The notes under the pieces are model-generated. The model worked only from the letters and a program-made list of their open reading frames with translations. It had not been told where the DNA came from and did not search any database. Source: DATKZS01 sp035527835 [NCBI: bacterium] (GTDB lineage: Bacteria > RBG-13-61-14). Taken from it: a stretch of DNA of 64,000 bases. The position numbers and the translations under genes were made by a program. Shown here piece by piece: positions 18,034 through 29,717 of the stretch; positions within the stretch are counted from its first letter, which is position 1; each line of letters starts with the position of its first letter. Where the stretch lies: positions 1 through 64,000 of the forward strand of contig DATKZS010000102.1 in NCBI GenBank assembly GCA_035527835.1, read 5' to 3'.

Positions 18034-19272
18034 ATGGCTAAATTTGCCTGGCAAGGAAGGACGAAAGCGGGAAAAGTCGAGAAGGGCGTGATGGAAGCGC
18101 CGGATGTTGAAGCGGTGGTGGCCAAGCTGCGGTCCCAGGAGATCTCTCCCCTGCAGGGCTCGATCAAGCCCAAGGGCCTTGATTTCAGCATGGAAATAAA
18201 CATCCCCGGGTTCGAGCCCAAGGTCAAGGACAAGGACGTCATCATCTTCACGCGGCAATTCGCGACCATGATTGACGCGGGCCTGCCGCTGGTGCAGTGT
18301 CTTGACCTGCTGGCCACGGAGTCGGACAACCGGACGTTCAAAAAGGTGCTCAACGACATCAAGGAGACGGTTGAGGCCGGCTCGACCTTCGCCGACGCCC
18401 TGGCCAGGCATCCCAAGGTCTTCAACAACCTCTACGTGCAGATGGTGAAGGCCGGGGAGATCGGCGGTATCCTCGACACCATCCTGAACCGGCTGGCGCT
18501 GTCCATGGAAAAATCGGCCCGCCTCAAAAAGCAGATCAAGAGCGCCATGGTCTACCCCGCGATCGTCATCAGCGTCGCGGTGGTGGTGATCTCGGTGCTG
18601 CTGATCTTCGTCATCCCGGTGTTCTCGAAGATGTTCAAGGAGATGGGCGCGGAGCTGCCCGCGCTCACCCAGTACATCGTCAGCATCAGCAATTGGCTCA
18701 CCGTCAAGTTCGGGTTTATCTACATCCTTGTCGCGACCGGCGGCTTTATCGCCGCTTACGTCATGACCAACAATAACAAGAAGGGGCAGTTCATGCTGCA
18801 CTCCTTTTACCTCAAGATCCCGATCATCGGCGACCTGATCAAGAAGACGGCGGTGGCGAGCTTCACCCGGACCCTGGGGACCCTGATCAGCTCCGGGGTT
18901 CCGATCATGGACGGGCTGGAGATCGTGGCCCGGGTCGCCGGCAACCGGGTGGTCGAAAAAGAGCTGGTGCACGTGCGCACGTCCATCGCCGAGGGCAAGA
19001 CGCTCTCCGAACCCATGCGCGAGAGCAAGGTCTTCCCCCACATGGTGGTCCAGATGATCGGCGTCGGCGAGCAGACCGGCGCCCTCGATACCATGCTCGC
19101 AAAGATCGCCGACTTCTATGAGGAGGAAGTGGACGACGCCGTGGCGGCGCTCACCTCCATGCTCGAGCCCTTGCTCATGGTGTTCCTGGGCGTGGCCGTC
19201 GGCGGTATCGTCATCGCCATGTACCTGCCCATCTTCACCATGGCCGCCAGTTTCGGCGATGTCGGCGGATAA
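18034..19272 (+). CDS. pilC: Type IV pilus inner-membrane platform protein PilC
   Basis: The 412-residue GspF-family protein starts with FAWQGRTKAGKVEKGVM-like sequence. It has two homologous T2SF domains (about 70-195 and 275-400) with three membrane helices, the last at the C-terminus. It links the pilin assembly site to the PilB and PilT motors. Shine-Dalgarno GGGGGATGGG lies before ATG 18034. Its last codons overlap the likely start of pilS. Confidence 0.95.
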   Translation: MAKFAWQGRTKAGKVEKGVMEAPDVEAVVAKLRSQEISPLQGSIKPKGLDFSMEINIPGFEPKVKDKDVIIFTRQFATMIDAGLPLVQCLDLLATESDNRTFKKVLNDIKETVEAGSTFADALARHPKVFNNLYVQMVKAGEIGGILDTILNRLALSMEKSARLKKQIKSAMVYPAIVISVAVVVISVLLIFVIPVFSKMFKEMGAELPALTQYIVSISNWLTVKFGFIYILVATGGFIAAYVMTNNNKKGQFMLHSFYLKIPIIGDLIKKTAVASFTRTLGTLISSGVPIMDGLEIVARVAGNRVVEKELVHVRTSIAEGKTLSEPMRESKVFPHMVVQMIGVGEQTGALDTMLAKIADFYEEEVDDAVAALTSMLEPLLMVFLGVAVGGIVIAMYLPIFTMAASFGDVGG

Positions 19273-21172
19273 GCCAATCGTGAACCAGAAGGCCATCACA
19301 ACGATGGCCCGGAAAGACCCGGCCGCCGGTGGAGAGCTCCACCGGCGGCTGCAACTTTCCTTGTTGCTCCGGGTCATCATGGTCACGTTTTTGCTCGGAG
19401 CGACCGCCGTCATCCAGGCCCGGCAAACGCCCTCTCTCATCGCCACCTCACTGCTGGCCATTTACATCCTGTCCGGCGTTACCTATTTCGTCACCCTCGT
19501 CTCCGCCCTCGCCCTGAGATACTTAAGGAGGCTGACCGCGCTCTCCTACGCCCAGATCGGATGGGACATCATCTTCGTCACCACCCTGATCTACGTCACC
19601 GGAGGAAACGAAAGCATCTTCTCCTTTCTTTACCTCCTCGCCGTCATCGTCGGCGGGACGCTGCAATACCGGCTGGGAAGCTTCCTCGCCGCCTTCTCCG
19701 GGACCTTGTGCTATGGCCTGCTCCTCGCCGCCATGGAAGCCGGATGGCTGCGTCCCCTGGTCGGACGCCTCGAACCCGTGGGCTGGATCGAGATCCTCTA
19801 CCTGGTGTCCATCAACCTGGCCGCCATGTTCGGCATGGCCGTGCTCTCCACTTACCTGACCGAGAAGCTCCGGGTCACCGGAAACGAGCTGCAGGAGACG
19901 ATGCGCCACCGCGATACCCTGGAGGCATTGAACGACAACATCGTGAGGTCATTGTCATCCGGCCTCCTCACGCTCGGGCTCGACGGCCGCATCACCTCGT
20001 TCAACCTGGCCGCGGAGTCCATAACCGGGGTCCCGGTGCGCTCGGCCATCGGTGAGCACTGCGCTATCATCTTTCCCGAGCTGGTCGGCATCCTGTCGCT
20101 GGACCCGGCGCTCCGGGCGGCCAAGGCGAGCCGCCACGAAATCGTCTGGATCTCGCCGCACGGCAAGGCCCACAACCTGGAGTTCCGCATCTCACCATTG
20201 CGCGCAGCGGGCGAAGAGCTGGTCGGGACCATGGTCATCATGAACGACATCACCGAGATCCGGCAGATGGAGGAACGGCTCAGGAAAGCCGACCGGCTGG
20301 CCGCGGTGGGGCAGCTCGCGGCCGGCATCGCCCATGAGATCAGGAACCCGTTGGCCTCCATCAGCGGGTCCATCCAGGTCCTGGATAATGACCTGGACCT
20401 CGATCCCGTGAGCCACCGGCTGATGCGCATCGTCATCCGGGAAACGGACCGGCTCAACAGCCTGATCACTCACTTCCTTCTTTATGCCCGGCCCGAGCCG
20501 CGCACCATCCAGGAGGTGAGGCTGGACCGGCTCATCCCGGAGATGATAGAGGTGTACAAGAACCGCACCGACATGCCCTCCGCAATCAGATGGAAGATCG
20601 CGGTGGACCCAGACCTGATGATCACTTCCGACCCCAAGCTGATCGAACAGGTCCTCTGGAACCTCCTCCACAACGCGGTCCAGGCCATGCCCGAGGGCGG
20701 CGACCTCATTATCAGGGCGTTCCAGGACGGGCGCGGGGCTGATCCCGCCGGCCGCGCTCAATCCGCGGAGGGAGGCGAAAACGAGGACCGGGGCCGGGAC
20801 GGCGGCGGACCGGGGGCGGGCGACATGGAACCGGGAACCAGGCCGCGCGGGGAGGACGGGCCGCCGGTGGGCGATGACATTGATCAGCCGCCCATGGTGG
20901 TGATTGAGGTAGAGGACACCGGGTGCGGCATACCCGCGGAGTTCAAGGACAAGGTCTTCGACCCGTTTTTCACCACTCGTGACGGTGGGACCGGGCTGGG
21001 GCTGAGCACCGTGTATCGGATCATCGAGGCCATGCAAGGTTCGATCAGCGTGGAGGACGGCGAACAAATGGGGACCAGGTTCGTGGTGAGGATCCCGGTC
21101 AGGTTCACCGGAGACCCCGGCGCGCCGTACCGCGCCTCCGCGGATCAGGCCGCGGGAAACAGGGGGAAATGA
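19259..21172 (+). CDS. pilS: Sensor histidine kinase PilS
   Basis: The 637-residue kinase has about six membrane helices in the first 190 residues, a PAS domain (about 220-335), a dimerisation domain with HEIRNPLASI (His359 phosphorylated) and a C-terminal ATPase domain with N box WNLLHNAVQAM, G1 box EDTGCGIP and G2 box GGTGLGLST. A roughly 50-residue stretch rich in Gly, Asp, Glu and Pro (about 490-542) is inserted between the N and G1 boxes; ordinary PilS lacks it. The start is uncertain: ATG 19259 overlaps the pilC end by 14 bases and ATG 19304 is an alternative. PilS responds to inner-membrane pilin levels and phosphorylates PilR in studied species. Confidence 0.9.
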   Translation: MSADKPIVNQKAITTMARKDPAAGGELHRRLQLSLLLRVIMVTFLLGATAVIQARQTPSLIATSLLAIYILSGVTYFVTLVSALALRYLRRLTALSYAQIGWDIIFVTTLIYVTGGNESIFSFLYLLAVIVGGTLQYRLGSFLAAFSGTLCYGLLLAAMEAGWLRPLVGRLEPVGWIEILYLVSINLAAMFGMAVLSTYLTEKLRVTGNELQETMRHRDTLEALNDNIVRSLSSGLLTLGLDGRITSFNLAAESITGVPVRSAIGEHCAIIFPELVGILSLDPALRAAKASRHEIVWISPHGKAHNLEFRISPLRAAGEELVGTMVIMNDITEIRQMEERLRKADRLAAVGQLAAGIAHEIRNPLASISGSIQVLDNDLDLDPVSHRLMRIVIRETDRLNSLITHFLLYARPEPRTIQEVRLDRLIPEMIEVYKNRTDMPSAIRWKIAVDPDLMITSDPKLIEQVLWNLLHNAVQAMPEGGDLIIRAFQDGRGADPAGRAQSAEGGENEDRGRDGGGPGAGDMEPGTRPRGEDGPPVGDDIDQPPMVVIEVEDTGCGIPAEFKDKVFDPFFTTRDGGTGLGLSTVYRIIEAMQGSISVEDGEQMGTRFVVRIPVRFTGDPGAPYRASADQAAGNRGK

Positions 21173-21173
21173 A

Positions 21174-22577
<1,404 letters not shown>

Positions 22578-22584
22578 GGGGGGA

Positions 22585-23643
22585 TCATCCGACCGTGGAA
22601 ATATGAAGCTCCACCGGAACGCGCACGGAAATGGCAGTCCCCGCCAGCTTGTGGGCCGCCACCGAGACCACCCCGCCCATCGCCGTGACCAGCCGCCGGG
22701 CCAGCATCAGCCGGAGCACCAGCCGCTTGCGTTCGTCCGGAAGACCCTTGAAGGTCTCCAAGAGCGGCGCCTTCTCCTCCAATAACTCGGTCTCCAGGCT
22801 CACGAAGCCGGTCCCGGTGACGGAATAGGCCAGCCAGGGCGAGCCGTTTTCCATGAGCAGAAGGTCAGCGGCGATGACCACGATCTCCTTGACCGGGACG
22901 GCCTTGACCATGTAATCCACGAGCAGGCCGAGCACACGGTTGAGCAGCGCGGGGTCGCCCTGCACCCGGGGCAGCTCGCGCGCCATGCCTTCCTCCAGGT
23001 ACACGCCCCGCTGCTCGGCCAGGGGCCGGAGCGACTTGCGGGCCAGGGCGATCAGGCGGCCCGGGAAAAAGGGGACCCGCTCGGTCCGGATCTCTCCCAG
23101 AAGCAGTTCCGCGAAATCCCGGAACCGCGACAGGGCCTCCTCGACGTGCTCCACCCCGGAATGCATGGGCTTCAGGCCCTTCACCTTGTCCACCGGGCCG
23201 TCCAGCAGGTCCTTGAGCTGGTCCAGCGGATGCTCCAGGTCCTCGAGCATGGCCCGGAACAGCTCAAGGTTGCGTAACTTCTGCTCGCCCTCCCGCGAAG
23301 CGTCCCACAACGTCACCACCGCCCCCGCGGTCCGGCCGTTCAGCGCAATGCCCGCCATGCTCACCCGGAACCGCTCCTGGCCGTTCTTGAGCCAGAAGTT
23401 ATGGGGAGCGCTTTCCGGTTCCATCACCCGGAGCCGCGCCAGCACCGGCTCCCACATCCACTGCGGCAGGGCCTCGGAAAAATGCTGGCCCACCACGTCC
23501 TTCCTCCGCACCTGGAAGCGGAAGCGGAAGGCGGGGTTGGCGTAGGCCACCGTGCCCTTGACGCTCAACACCACCACCGGGTCCTCCAGAAAATACAGGA
23601 GGGTGTTCTCGGAGACCCGGCCCCGGGCGTCCGCCGTGCTCAT
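22585..23643 (-). CDS. PAS protein with degenerate histidine-kinase body
   Basis: The 352-residue protein begins with a PAS domain (about 10-115: ENTLLYFLEDPVVVLSVKG). A two-helix region and an ATPase-like region follow, but the kinase boxes are eroded. The H-box region reads EDLEHPLDQLKDL. The N-box position reads LLVDYMVKAV with no Asn. The G1 position reads VTGTGFVS, without the Asp of DxGxG. The C-terminal MGGVVSVAA...GTAISVRVPV retains the G2-like shape. I infer a pseudokinase that has kept the fold but probably not ATP-dependent activity. It overlaps the upstream TPR gene by four bases and converges on pilR. Confidence 0.6.
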   Translation of the reverse strand: MSTADARGRVSENTLLYFLEDPVVVLSVKGTVAYANPAFRFRFQVRRKDVVGQHFSEALPQWMWEPVLARLRVMEPESAPHNFWLKNGQERFRVSMAGIALNGRTAGAVVTLWDASREGEQKLRNLELFRAMLEDLEHPLDQLKDLLDGPVDKVKGLKPMHSGVEHVEEALSRFRDFAELLLGEIRTERVPFFPGRLIALARKSLRPLAEQRGVYLEEGMARELPRVQGDPALLNRVLGLLVDYMVKAVPVKEIVVIAADLLLMENGSPWLAYSVTGTGFVSLETELLEEKAPLLETFKGLPDERKRLVLRLMLARRLVTAMGGVVSVAAHKLAGTAISVRVPVELHISTVG

Positions 23644-24281
23644 CGTCCTTTCCTCTGGGTCTTCAATAGCCCGTCATCCAACAGCATCCGGATGATCTGG
23701 TAGGTCTGGAAACGGGGGATGGGGGACAGCGAGATCACGTCCATGAGCGAGGTCTCGCCGGAGACCAGGGAAAGCACGAACCCTTCCTCCTGGGTGAAAT
23801 CCTTTCTTCCGATCAGCTCGGTCAGGGGCACCTTGAGGCTGATGACGGCGTGAATGCCGCCGGCGCGCTCGATCACGCTCTTGATGAGCCCGGCGCGCGC
23901 CAGCTCGACGTGGGTCCAGTACAGGGGGTTGGCGGGGTCAAAACGGTGCGCGGCCTCGAACTCCTTGATCACCTGCGACCAGTCCTCGTGCTGGAGCAGG
24001 CGCTGCCCTTCCAGAAAGTCGTCGGCCAGGACCGGGGCGTCGGGCAGCTTCTCGGTGACCTCGGCGTCCGGCTCCAGGATCTCCTCCGGTGCCGGCCGCT
24101 GTGCGGGCTTGACCTCGGGGGGCCGGCCCGTCTCGATCTCGATGTACTCGCGCGCCGTCTCGTTCCCGGGGTCCAGGCTCAGGACCTCGCGCCAAAGCTC
24201 GATGGCCTTCTTGACCTCGCCCAGGCCGTAATAGTAAAGGCCCTGTTCGAGGAGTCCCTGCACCCGGGATTGCGGGCTCAT
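23640..24281 (-). CDS. TPR protein with C-terminal winged-helix-like (DUF4388-type) region
   Basis: The 213-residue protein starts with a TPR-like pair (GLYYYGLGEVKKAIELWREVLSLDPGN) and, after a Pro/Glu-rich linker, a second TPR-like segment (WSQVIKEFEAAHRFDPANPLYW). The last 80 residues (PLTELIGRKDFTQEEGFVLSLV through IIRMLLDDGLL) resemble the helical region after DUF4388 domains. It overlaps the degenerate kinase by four bases (ATGA), so the two are translationally coupled. Being next to pilSR, it may belong to a surface-motility or signalling circuit, but that is only context. Confidence 0.6.
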   Translation of the reverse strand: MSPQSRVQGLLEQGLYYYGLGEVKKAIELWREVLSLDPGNETAREYIEIETGRPPEVKPAQRPAPEEILEPDAEVTEKLPDAPVLADDFLEGQRLLQHEDWSQVIKEFEAAHRFDPANPLYWTHVELARAGLIKSVIERAGGIHAVISLKVPLTELIGRKDFTQEEGFVLSLVSGETSLMDVISLSPIPRFQTYQIIRMLLDDGLLKTQRKGR

Positions 24282-24388
24282 GCTTCACACCTCATGGATA
24301 TGGAATTATAGCACAAAGATCCCGGCCCTGTTTCTTTTCGTGCGTGGCGGCAAGACGGTGAATTCCGCCGAGGGAAGCCGGCGACGGA

Positions 24389-25390
24389 TCAGGGGAAAAG
24401 GCCGCGCCGCTCTCGGTACTCCGGAATGCTGAGCATGGGCGGCCGCTCGTTCAATTGCACGGGCGTGTCCTCCAGCTTATAGACCGAGGGCGAGCAGGTC
24501 AGCTTGAAATATTCGCTGCCCAGCGTTCGCTGGAACTTGGCGCGGTCCAGCGCCTCGAGGCGGGAGAGGAAGGCGTGGATGATCTCGAAGCCCATGGTGC
24601 CGAGCGCGGTGGTGGATTGGTTGCGGTGCACGCGCTTGTCCAGGTTGACCTGCGCGATCACGTCCTGGCCCCGGCGCGAGTGGATGTCTATGAGCATGCC
24701 GGTCTCGATGCCGTAGCCCGCCGCGAACGGCAGCGACTCGAGCAGCGACCGCCGGCCCGCGCACTCCCCGCTGCACGGCTGATAGAGCTGGGCCAGCTCC
24801 GGGAAAAAGGCCGAGAACAATGGCCGGACCAGAATCTCCGTCACCCGGCCCCCGCCGAACTCGTCCTCCTCGCCCGGGCGGTGCAGCGGCCGCTCATAAT
24901 AGGCCTTGACGAACTGGATCTCCGGGTAAAAAAGCAGCGGGCCCACCAGGCCGTAAACGAACTTCGGGTGCATGTTCCGGATGTCCGCGTCCAGCCAGAC
25001 GATGATGTCGCCCTTGAGCAGGAACAGGCTCTTCCACAGGTTATCGCCCTTGCCTTTGAGCTCGGCAAGGTGGGGCAGGCAGTCGCGCGCCACGTAAGAC
25101 TCGGCCCCCGCCCCCCGCGCCTCCTCCACCGTCCGGTCGCACGAGCCGCCGTCAATCACCGCGATCTCGTCAACCAGCGGCCACCGGTCCATGAGCTCAC
25201 TCTTGATCAGGCTGACCTCTTCCCCGATCGTGGTCTCTTCATTATAGGTGGGGAACCCGACGCTGATGGTGACTCCCTGGGCCTCCTTCTCCCGCACCAG
25301 CCGCGGAAGATCGGAAAAATCCGAGTGATGAAAATTATTTCGCGATAACCAAGAGCCCACGTTCACCTCGTCGTTCGATTCGAAGGACAA
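24389..25390 (-). CDS. gpgS: Glucosyl-3-phosphoglycerate synthase (GT81)
   Basis: The 333-residue GT-A enzyme joins glucose from an NDP-glucose to 3-phosphoglycerate, the first step of glucosylglycerate synthesis. The N-terminal VGFPTYNEETTIGEEV, the metal site in VWLDADIRNMHP, and the GDNLWKSLF and GYGIETGMLIDI stretches fit GpgS. The matching phosphatase (GpgP) is not recognised nearby. The start is TTG 25390 by openness; an in-frame GTG nine codons in is possible. It diverges from the Rrf2 gene. Confidence 0.85.
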   Translation of the reverse strand: MSFESNDEVNVGSWLSRNNFHHSDFSDLPRLVREKEAQGVTISVGFPTYNEETTIGEEVSLIKSELMDRWPLVDEIAVIDGGSCDRTVEEARGAGAESYVARDCLPHLAELKGKGDNLWKSLFLLKGDIIVWLDADIRNMHPKFVYGLVGPLLFYPEIQFVKAYYERPLHRPGEEDEFGGGRVTEILVRPLFSAFFPELAQLYQPCSGECAGRRSLLESLPFAAGYGIETGMLIDIHSRRGQDVIAQVNLDKRVHRNQSTTALGTMGFEIIHAFLSRLEALDRAKFQRTLGSEYFKLTCSPSVYKLEDTPVQLNERPPMLSIPEYRERRGLFP

Positions 25391-25519
25391 CGGCGATGAT
25401 ACTGTCCTTGCGGTCAGGTCAAGCAGTTCATTATTAGCAGATGGATCATCGGGTTGTCAAGTCGAAAAAATGAATACGGTTCATTTGAGCCGGGCCGCGC
25501 AAATAATTTTCGCCCTGGC

Positions 25520-25548
25520 TTGCAACAACGCCCGAATGCAGTTATGTT
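25520..25548 (+). promoter_or_regulatory. Promoter of the Rrf2-cysK region
   Basis: TTGCAA (25520-25525), a 17-base spacer and TATGTT (25543-25548) stand 31 bases before the Rrf2 start. The -10 box overlaps the first base of the palindrome at 25548-25573. Confidence 0.55.
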
Positions 25549-25573
25549 ACCTTCATAACCTATAGGGAAGGTA
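25548..25573. promoter_or_regulatory. Palindrome, probable autoregulatory operator
   Basis: TACCTTC (25548-25554) and GAAGGTA (25567-25573) form a perfect inverted repeat with a 12-base spacer. It sits between the -10 box and the Rrf2 start codon, where a repressor would block transcription. Rrf2 proteins bind such dyads as dimers. Confidence 0.6.
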
Positions 25574-25578
25574 GGGAA

Positions 25579-26022
25579 ATGAAGCTCAGCACCAAAGGAC
25601 ATTACGGGATCCATGCCATCATGGATCTGGCCGTCCGCTACGGACAGGGCGCGGCTTTGTTGCGCGACATCTGCCGGCCCCACAATTTTTCGGAGAAATA
25701 CCTGGAGCAGTTGCTCCGGCTCCTGCACCAGGCCGGGCTGGTGGAGAGCGTGCGGGGGGCCCGGGGCGGGTATTGGCTGGCCAAGCCGCCGGACGAGATC
25801 ACGCTCTTGGAGATCGTCGAGGCGCTGGAGGGCGCGCTGGTGCAGCTCCCGTCGCAGTGCAAGCCGGAGTGCTTAAAGCACGACCACTGCGCTCTGCACG
25901 AGACCTGGTTCGGGGCGGTGGAGGAGACGCGGCGCAAGCTGGCGGCGGTGACGCTCGGCGACCTGGTGGGCATTCAGCGCGACCTGGACAAAAAGCACGA
26001 GGGCGCCACCTACTCGATCTAG
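25579..26022 (+). CDS. Rrf2 family transcriptional regulator (IscR/CymR-like)
   Basis: The 147-residue protein starts MKLSTKGHYGIHAIMDLA and has the winged-helix DNA-binding core with GGYWLAKPPDEITLLEI. The three cysteines in CKPECLKHDHC match the metal/cluster-binding region of IscR/NsrR proteins. The gene is followed by cysK and a methionine-synthesis gene, so a CymR-like role in sulfur control is more likely than iron-sulfur control. A palindrome directly upstream suggests autoregulation. Confidence 0.88.
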   Translation: MKLSTKGHYGIHAIMDLAVRYGQGAALLRDICRPHNFSEKYLEQLLRLLHQAGLVESVRGARGGYWLAKPPDEITLLEIVEALEGALVQLPSQCKPECLKHDHCALHETWFGAVEETRRKLAAVTLGDLVGIQRDLDKKHEGATYSI

Positions 26023-26094
26023 GTCCGTGGACCATTAGGGATTCCGTCTTGGCCCCTGTCAATGGAAGAGCACATTGTAAAAGGAGGAGACGCA

Positions 26095-27021
<927 letters not shown>

Positions 27022-27049
27022 GCCTGGACCTTGATAGAGATTTGAAAGC

Positions 27050-27130
27050 AGCCGCAGATGAACGCCGATGAACGCAGATAACCCTAAAATGATTTTATCT
27101 ATCTGCGTTCATCTGCGTTCATCTGCGGCT
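27050..27130. repeat. Intergenic inverted repeat, GCAGATGAAC family, copy 2
   Basis: Arms 27050-27080 and 27100-27130 match at 30 of 31 positions around a 19-base AT-rich loop. Each arm is a ten-base unit repeated about three times. It lies between cysK and the metZ-like gene. The same family occurs at 12165-12237. Confidence 0.93.
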
Positions 27131-27202
27131 AAAATAAAATATTAACGCCAATGAAAGCGGCGTCGTGCCGCCGCACTCTCCAACCTGAAGGAGGACTGAT
27201 TG

Positions 27203-28456
27203 ATGAGCAACAAGGAACATTCATTCGACACCAAGGTGATCCATGCAGGGCAGACGCCCGACGCCTGGCTGAACTCCACTCTCGCCCCCGTTTTCCAGAG
27301 TGCGGCGCACCGTTTCCCCGACGCGGAGGGCCTCTCGCGCGTGTTCGCGGGCAAGGAGCCCGGACATATTTACATGCGCCTTAGAAACCCGACCAACGAG
27401 GCCCTGGAGCGAAGGGTCAGCGCGCTGGAAGGAGCCATCGGCGCCGTGGCCACCTCCTCCGGCATGGCCGCCATCACCGACGCCGTGCTCGCCATCCTCA
27501 AAGCCGGAGACCACATAGTGGCCGGCAACTCGCTGTTCATGAGCACCTACCTCCTCTTCACGCAGGTCATCAAGAAGTTCGGGATCGAGGTCACCCTGGT
27601 TGATCCCATGAAACCGGAGGAATGGAAAAAGGCGGTGAAGCCCAGCACCCGCCTCTTCTTCGCCGAGACCATCGGCAATCCGGTGATGGACGTGCCCGAC
27701 CTGGCCAGGCTCGCCGCCGTTGCCCACGACGCCGGCTGCCCGCTGGTCGTGGACAACACCCTGGCCACGCCCTGGCTCTGCCGGCCCCTGGACCTCGGCG
27801 CCGACATCGTGGTCCACTCCACCACCAAGTTCCTGAACGGACACGGCTCCGCGGTGGGCGGCATCATCCTGGACTCGGGCAAGTTCGGCTGGCCCGACGA
27901 CCGCTACGCGGACTTCAAGCCGTTCAAGGACCGGGCCGGGGCCAGGGCCTTCCTCGACCGCGTCTGGCGAGAGATCCACATCAACTTCGGCACCAGCGCC
28001 GCGCCCTGGCACTCCTACCTCACCTTGATCGGCATTGACACGCTGGCCCTGCGCATGGAGCGGCACTGCCGCAACGCCGAGGCGCTCGCGGTGTGGCTTA
28101 AAGCACACCCCAAGGTCAAGTGGGTCAACTACCCGGGCCTGCCCGACCATCCCGCGCACCCCGTGGCCCGCAGCCAGTTCAAGGGACTCGGCTTCGGCGG
28201 CCTGCTCACCTTCGGACTCGCCGACGAAAAAGCCTGCTTCGAGCTGATCCGCAGGCTCAAGCTCGTCTATCACCTGGCCAACCTGGGCGACTGCAAGACG
28301 CTCATCATCCACCCCTGGTCAAGCCAGTACGTGAGCTTCCCGGAAGACCGCCGCCGGGCGCTCAACATCTTCCCGGACCTGCTGCGCGTCTCCGTCGGAA
28401 TCGAGGCCATTGACGACATCATCGGAGACTTCGACCAGGCCCTTTCCCAGTTATAA
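27203..28456 (+). CDS. metZ: Cys/Met metabolism PLP enzyme (O-acyl-homoserine sulfhydrylase, MetZ-like)
   Basis: The 417-residue enzyme of the cystathionine gamma-synthase family has the PLP lysine in [12 protein letters not shown] and the SSGMAAI and FAETIGNP motifs. It ends with [17 protein letters not shown]. It likely makes homocysteine from O-acylhomoserine and sulfide, since metX follows directly. Cystathionine synthase or lyase activity cannot be excluded. ATG 27203 has AAGGAGG at ideal spacing; an adjacent TTG at 27200 is less likely. Confidence 0.85.
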   Translation: MSNKEHSFDTKVIHAGQTPDAWLNSTLAPVFQSAAHRFPDAEGLSRVFAGKEPGHIYMRLRNPTNEALERRVSALEGAIGAVATSSGMAAITDAVLAILKAGDHIVAGNSLFMSTYLLFTQVIKKFGIEVTLVDPMKPEEWKKAVKPSTRLFFAETIGNPVMDVPDLARLAAVAHDAGCPLVVDNTLATPWLCRPLDLGADIVVHSTTKFLNGHGSAVGGIILDSGKFGWPDDRYADFKPFKDRAGARAFLDRVWREIHINFGTSAAPWHSYLTLIGIDTLALRMERHCRNAEALAVWLKAHPKVKWVNYPGLPDHPAHPVARSQFKGLGFGGLLTFGLADEKACFELIRRLKLVYHLANLGDCKTLIIHPWSSQYVSFPEDRRRALNIFPDLLRVSVGIEAIDDIIGDFDQALSQL

Positions 28457-28473
28457 TATTAAAGGCAAGGCGG

Positions 28474-29688
28474 ATGAAGAGCGCAAAGAAGATAATCAGG
28501 GAGCCCTGGCGGGCGCGCGAATCGGTGGGCATCGTCTCCACCAGGCACTATACCTTTGCCCAGACCCCCCGCGAGATGACCCTCGACAGCGGGCTCACCC
28601 TCGGGCCCATCACCCTGGCCTATGAGACCTACGGCGAGCTCAACCGCGACAAATCTAACGCCGTGCTCATCTGCCACGCGCTGTCCGGCGACGCCCACGC
28701 CGCGGGCTATCATGACAAGGACGACAACAAAACCGGATGGTGGGACCTCGTGATCGGGCCCGGCAAGCCCTTCGATACCAATAAATACTTCGTGATCTGC
28801 TCGAACATCATCGGCGGGTGCAAAGGCAGCAGCGGCCCGTCCTCCATAAACCCCCGGACCGGAGAGCCTTATGGCCTCCAGTTCCCGGTGATCACCATCG
28901 CCGACATGGTCCGGGCCCAGCATGCGCTCATCCAACACCTCGGCGTCAAGCGCCTGCTCAACGTGGTCGGCGGCTCGATGGGCGGGATGCAGGCCCTGCA
29001 ATGGGCCGTGGACTACCCGGACATGGTGGGCTCCGCCACCTTGATCGCCACCTGCGCCAAGCTATCGGCCCAGGGCATCGCCTTTAACGCCGTGGGCCGC
29101 CGCGCCATCATGTCGGACCCGGCCTGGAAGGAAGGCCGCTACTACGGCGGGCCTTACCCCAACCCCGGCCTCTCGCTGGCCCGCATGATCGCCCACATCA
29201 CCTATCTGTCCGACGAGTCGCTCCACGAAAAGTTCGGCCGCCGGCTCCAGGACCGGGACAAGATCGGCTACACCTTCACCACCGAGTTCCAGGTGGAGAG
29301 CTACCTCGATCACCAGGGCGAGAGCTTCATCCGCCGCTTCGACGCCAACTCCTATTTATACATCACCAAGGCCATGGACTACTTCGACCTGACCCTGGGC
29401 GGCGCGCGCACCCTGGCCCGCGCGCTCGCCGGCGTCAAGTCGAGATTCCTTGTCATCTCCTTCTCCTCCGACTGGCTCTATCCGTCGGAGGAATCAAAGG
29501 AAATCGTGCGCGCCCTCAAAATGAACAACGCCGACGTGGCCTCCTGCGAAATCCAGAGCAACTACGGCCACGACTCCTTCCTCCTGCCCTGCCAGCTCCA
29601 GGAGGAAATGATCGCCCGCTTCCTGGCCGCCAACCTCAAGGGCAACGGAGTGGACCTCCCCGCCACCGGCGCCTGCCTTGTCAAGTAA
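28474..29688 (+). CDS. metX: Homoserine O-acetyltransferase MetX
   Basis: The 404-residue alpha/beta-hydrolase acylates homoserine. The catalytic triad is visible as the nucleophile Ser in VGGSMGGMQ, Asp in [11 protein letters not shown] and His in NYGHDSFLL. The [15 protein letters not shown] and [14 protein letters not shown] stretches are typical of MetX. Some MetX proteins use succinyl-CoA, so the donor is not certain. It follows the metZ-like gene by 17 bases, forming an operon. Confidence 0.93.
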   Translation: MKSAKKIIREPWRARESVGIVSTRHYTFAQTPREMTLDSGLTLGPITLAYETYGELNRDKSNAVLICHALSGDAHAAGYHDKDDNKTGWWDLVIGPGKPFDTNKYFVICSNIIGGCKGSSGPSSINPRTGEPYGLQFPVITIADMVRAQHALIQHLGVKRLLNVVGGSMGGMQALQWAVDYPDMVGSATLIATCAKLSAQGIAFNAVGRRAIMSDPAWKEGRYYGGPYPNPGLSLARMIAHITYLSDESLHEKFGRRLQDRDKIGYTFTTEFQVESYLDHQGESFIRRFDANSYLYITKAMDYFDLTLGGARTLARALAGVKSRFLVISFSSDWLYPSEESKEIVRALKMNNADVASCEIQSNYGHDSFLLPCQLQEEMIARFLAANLKGNGVDLPATGACLVK

Positions 29689-29717
29689 GGCTCATCACAA
29701 TATCGAGGGGATGTGGG

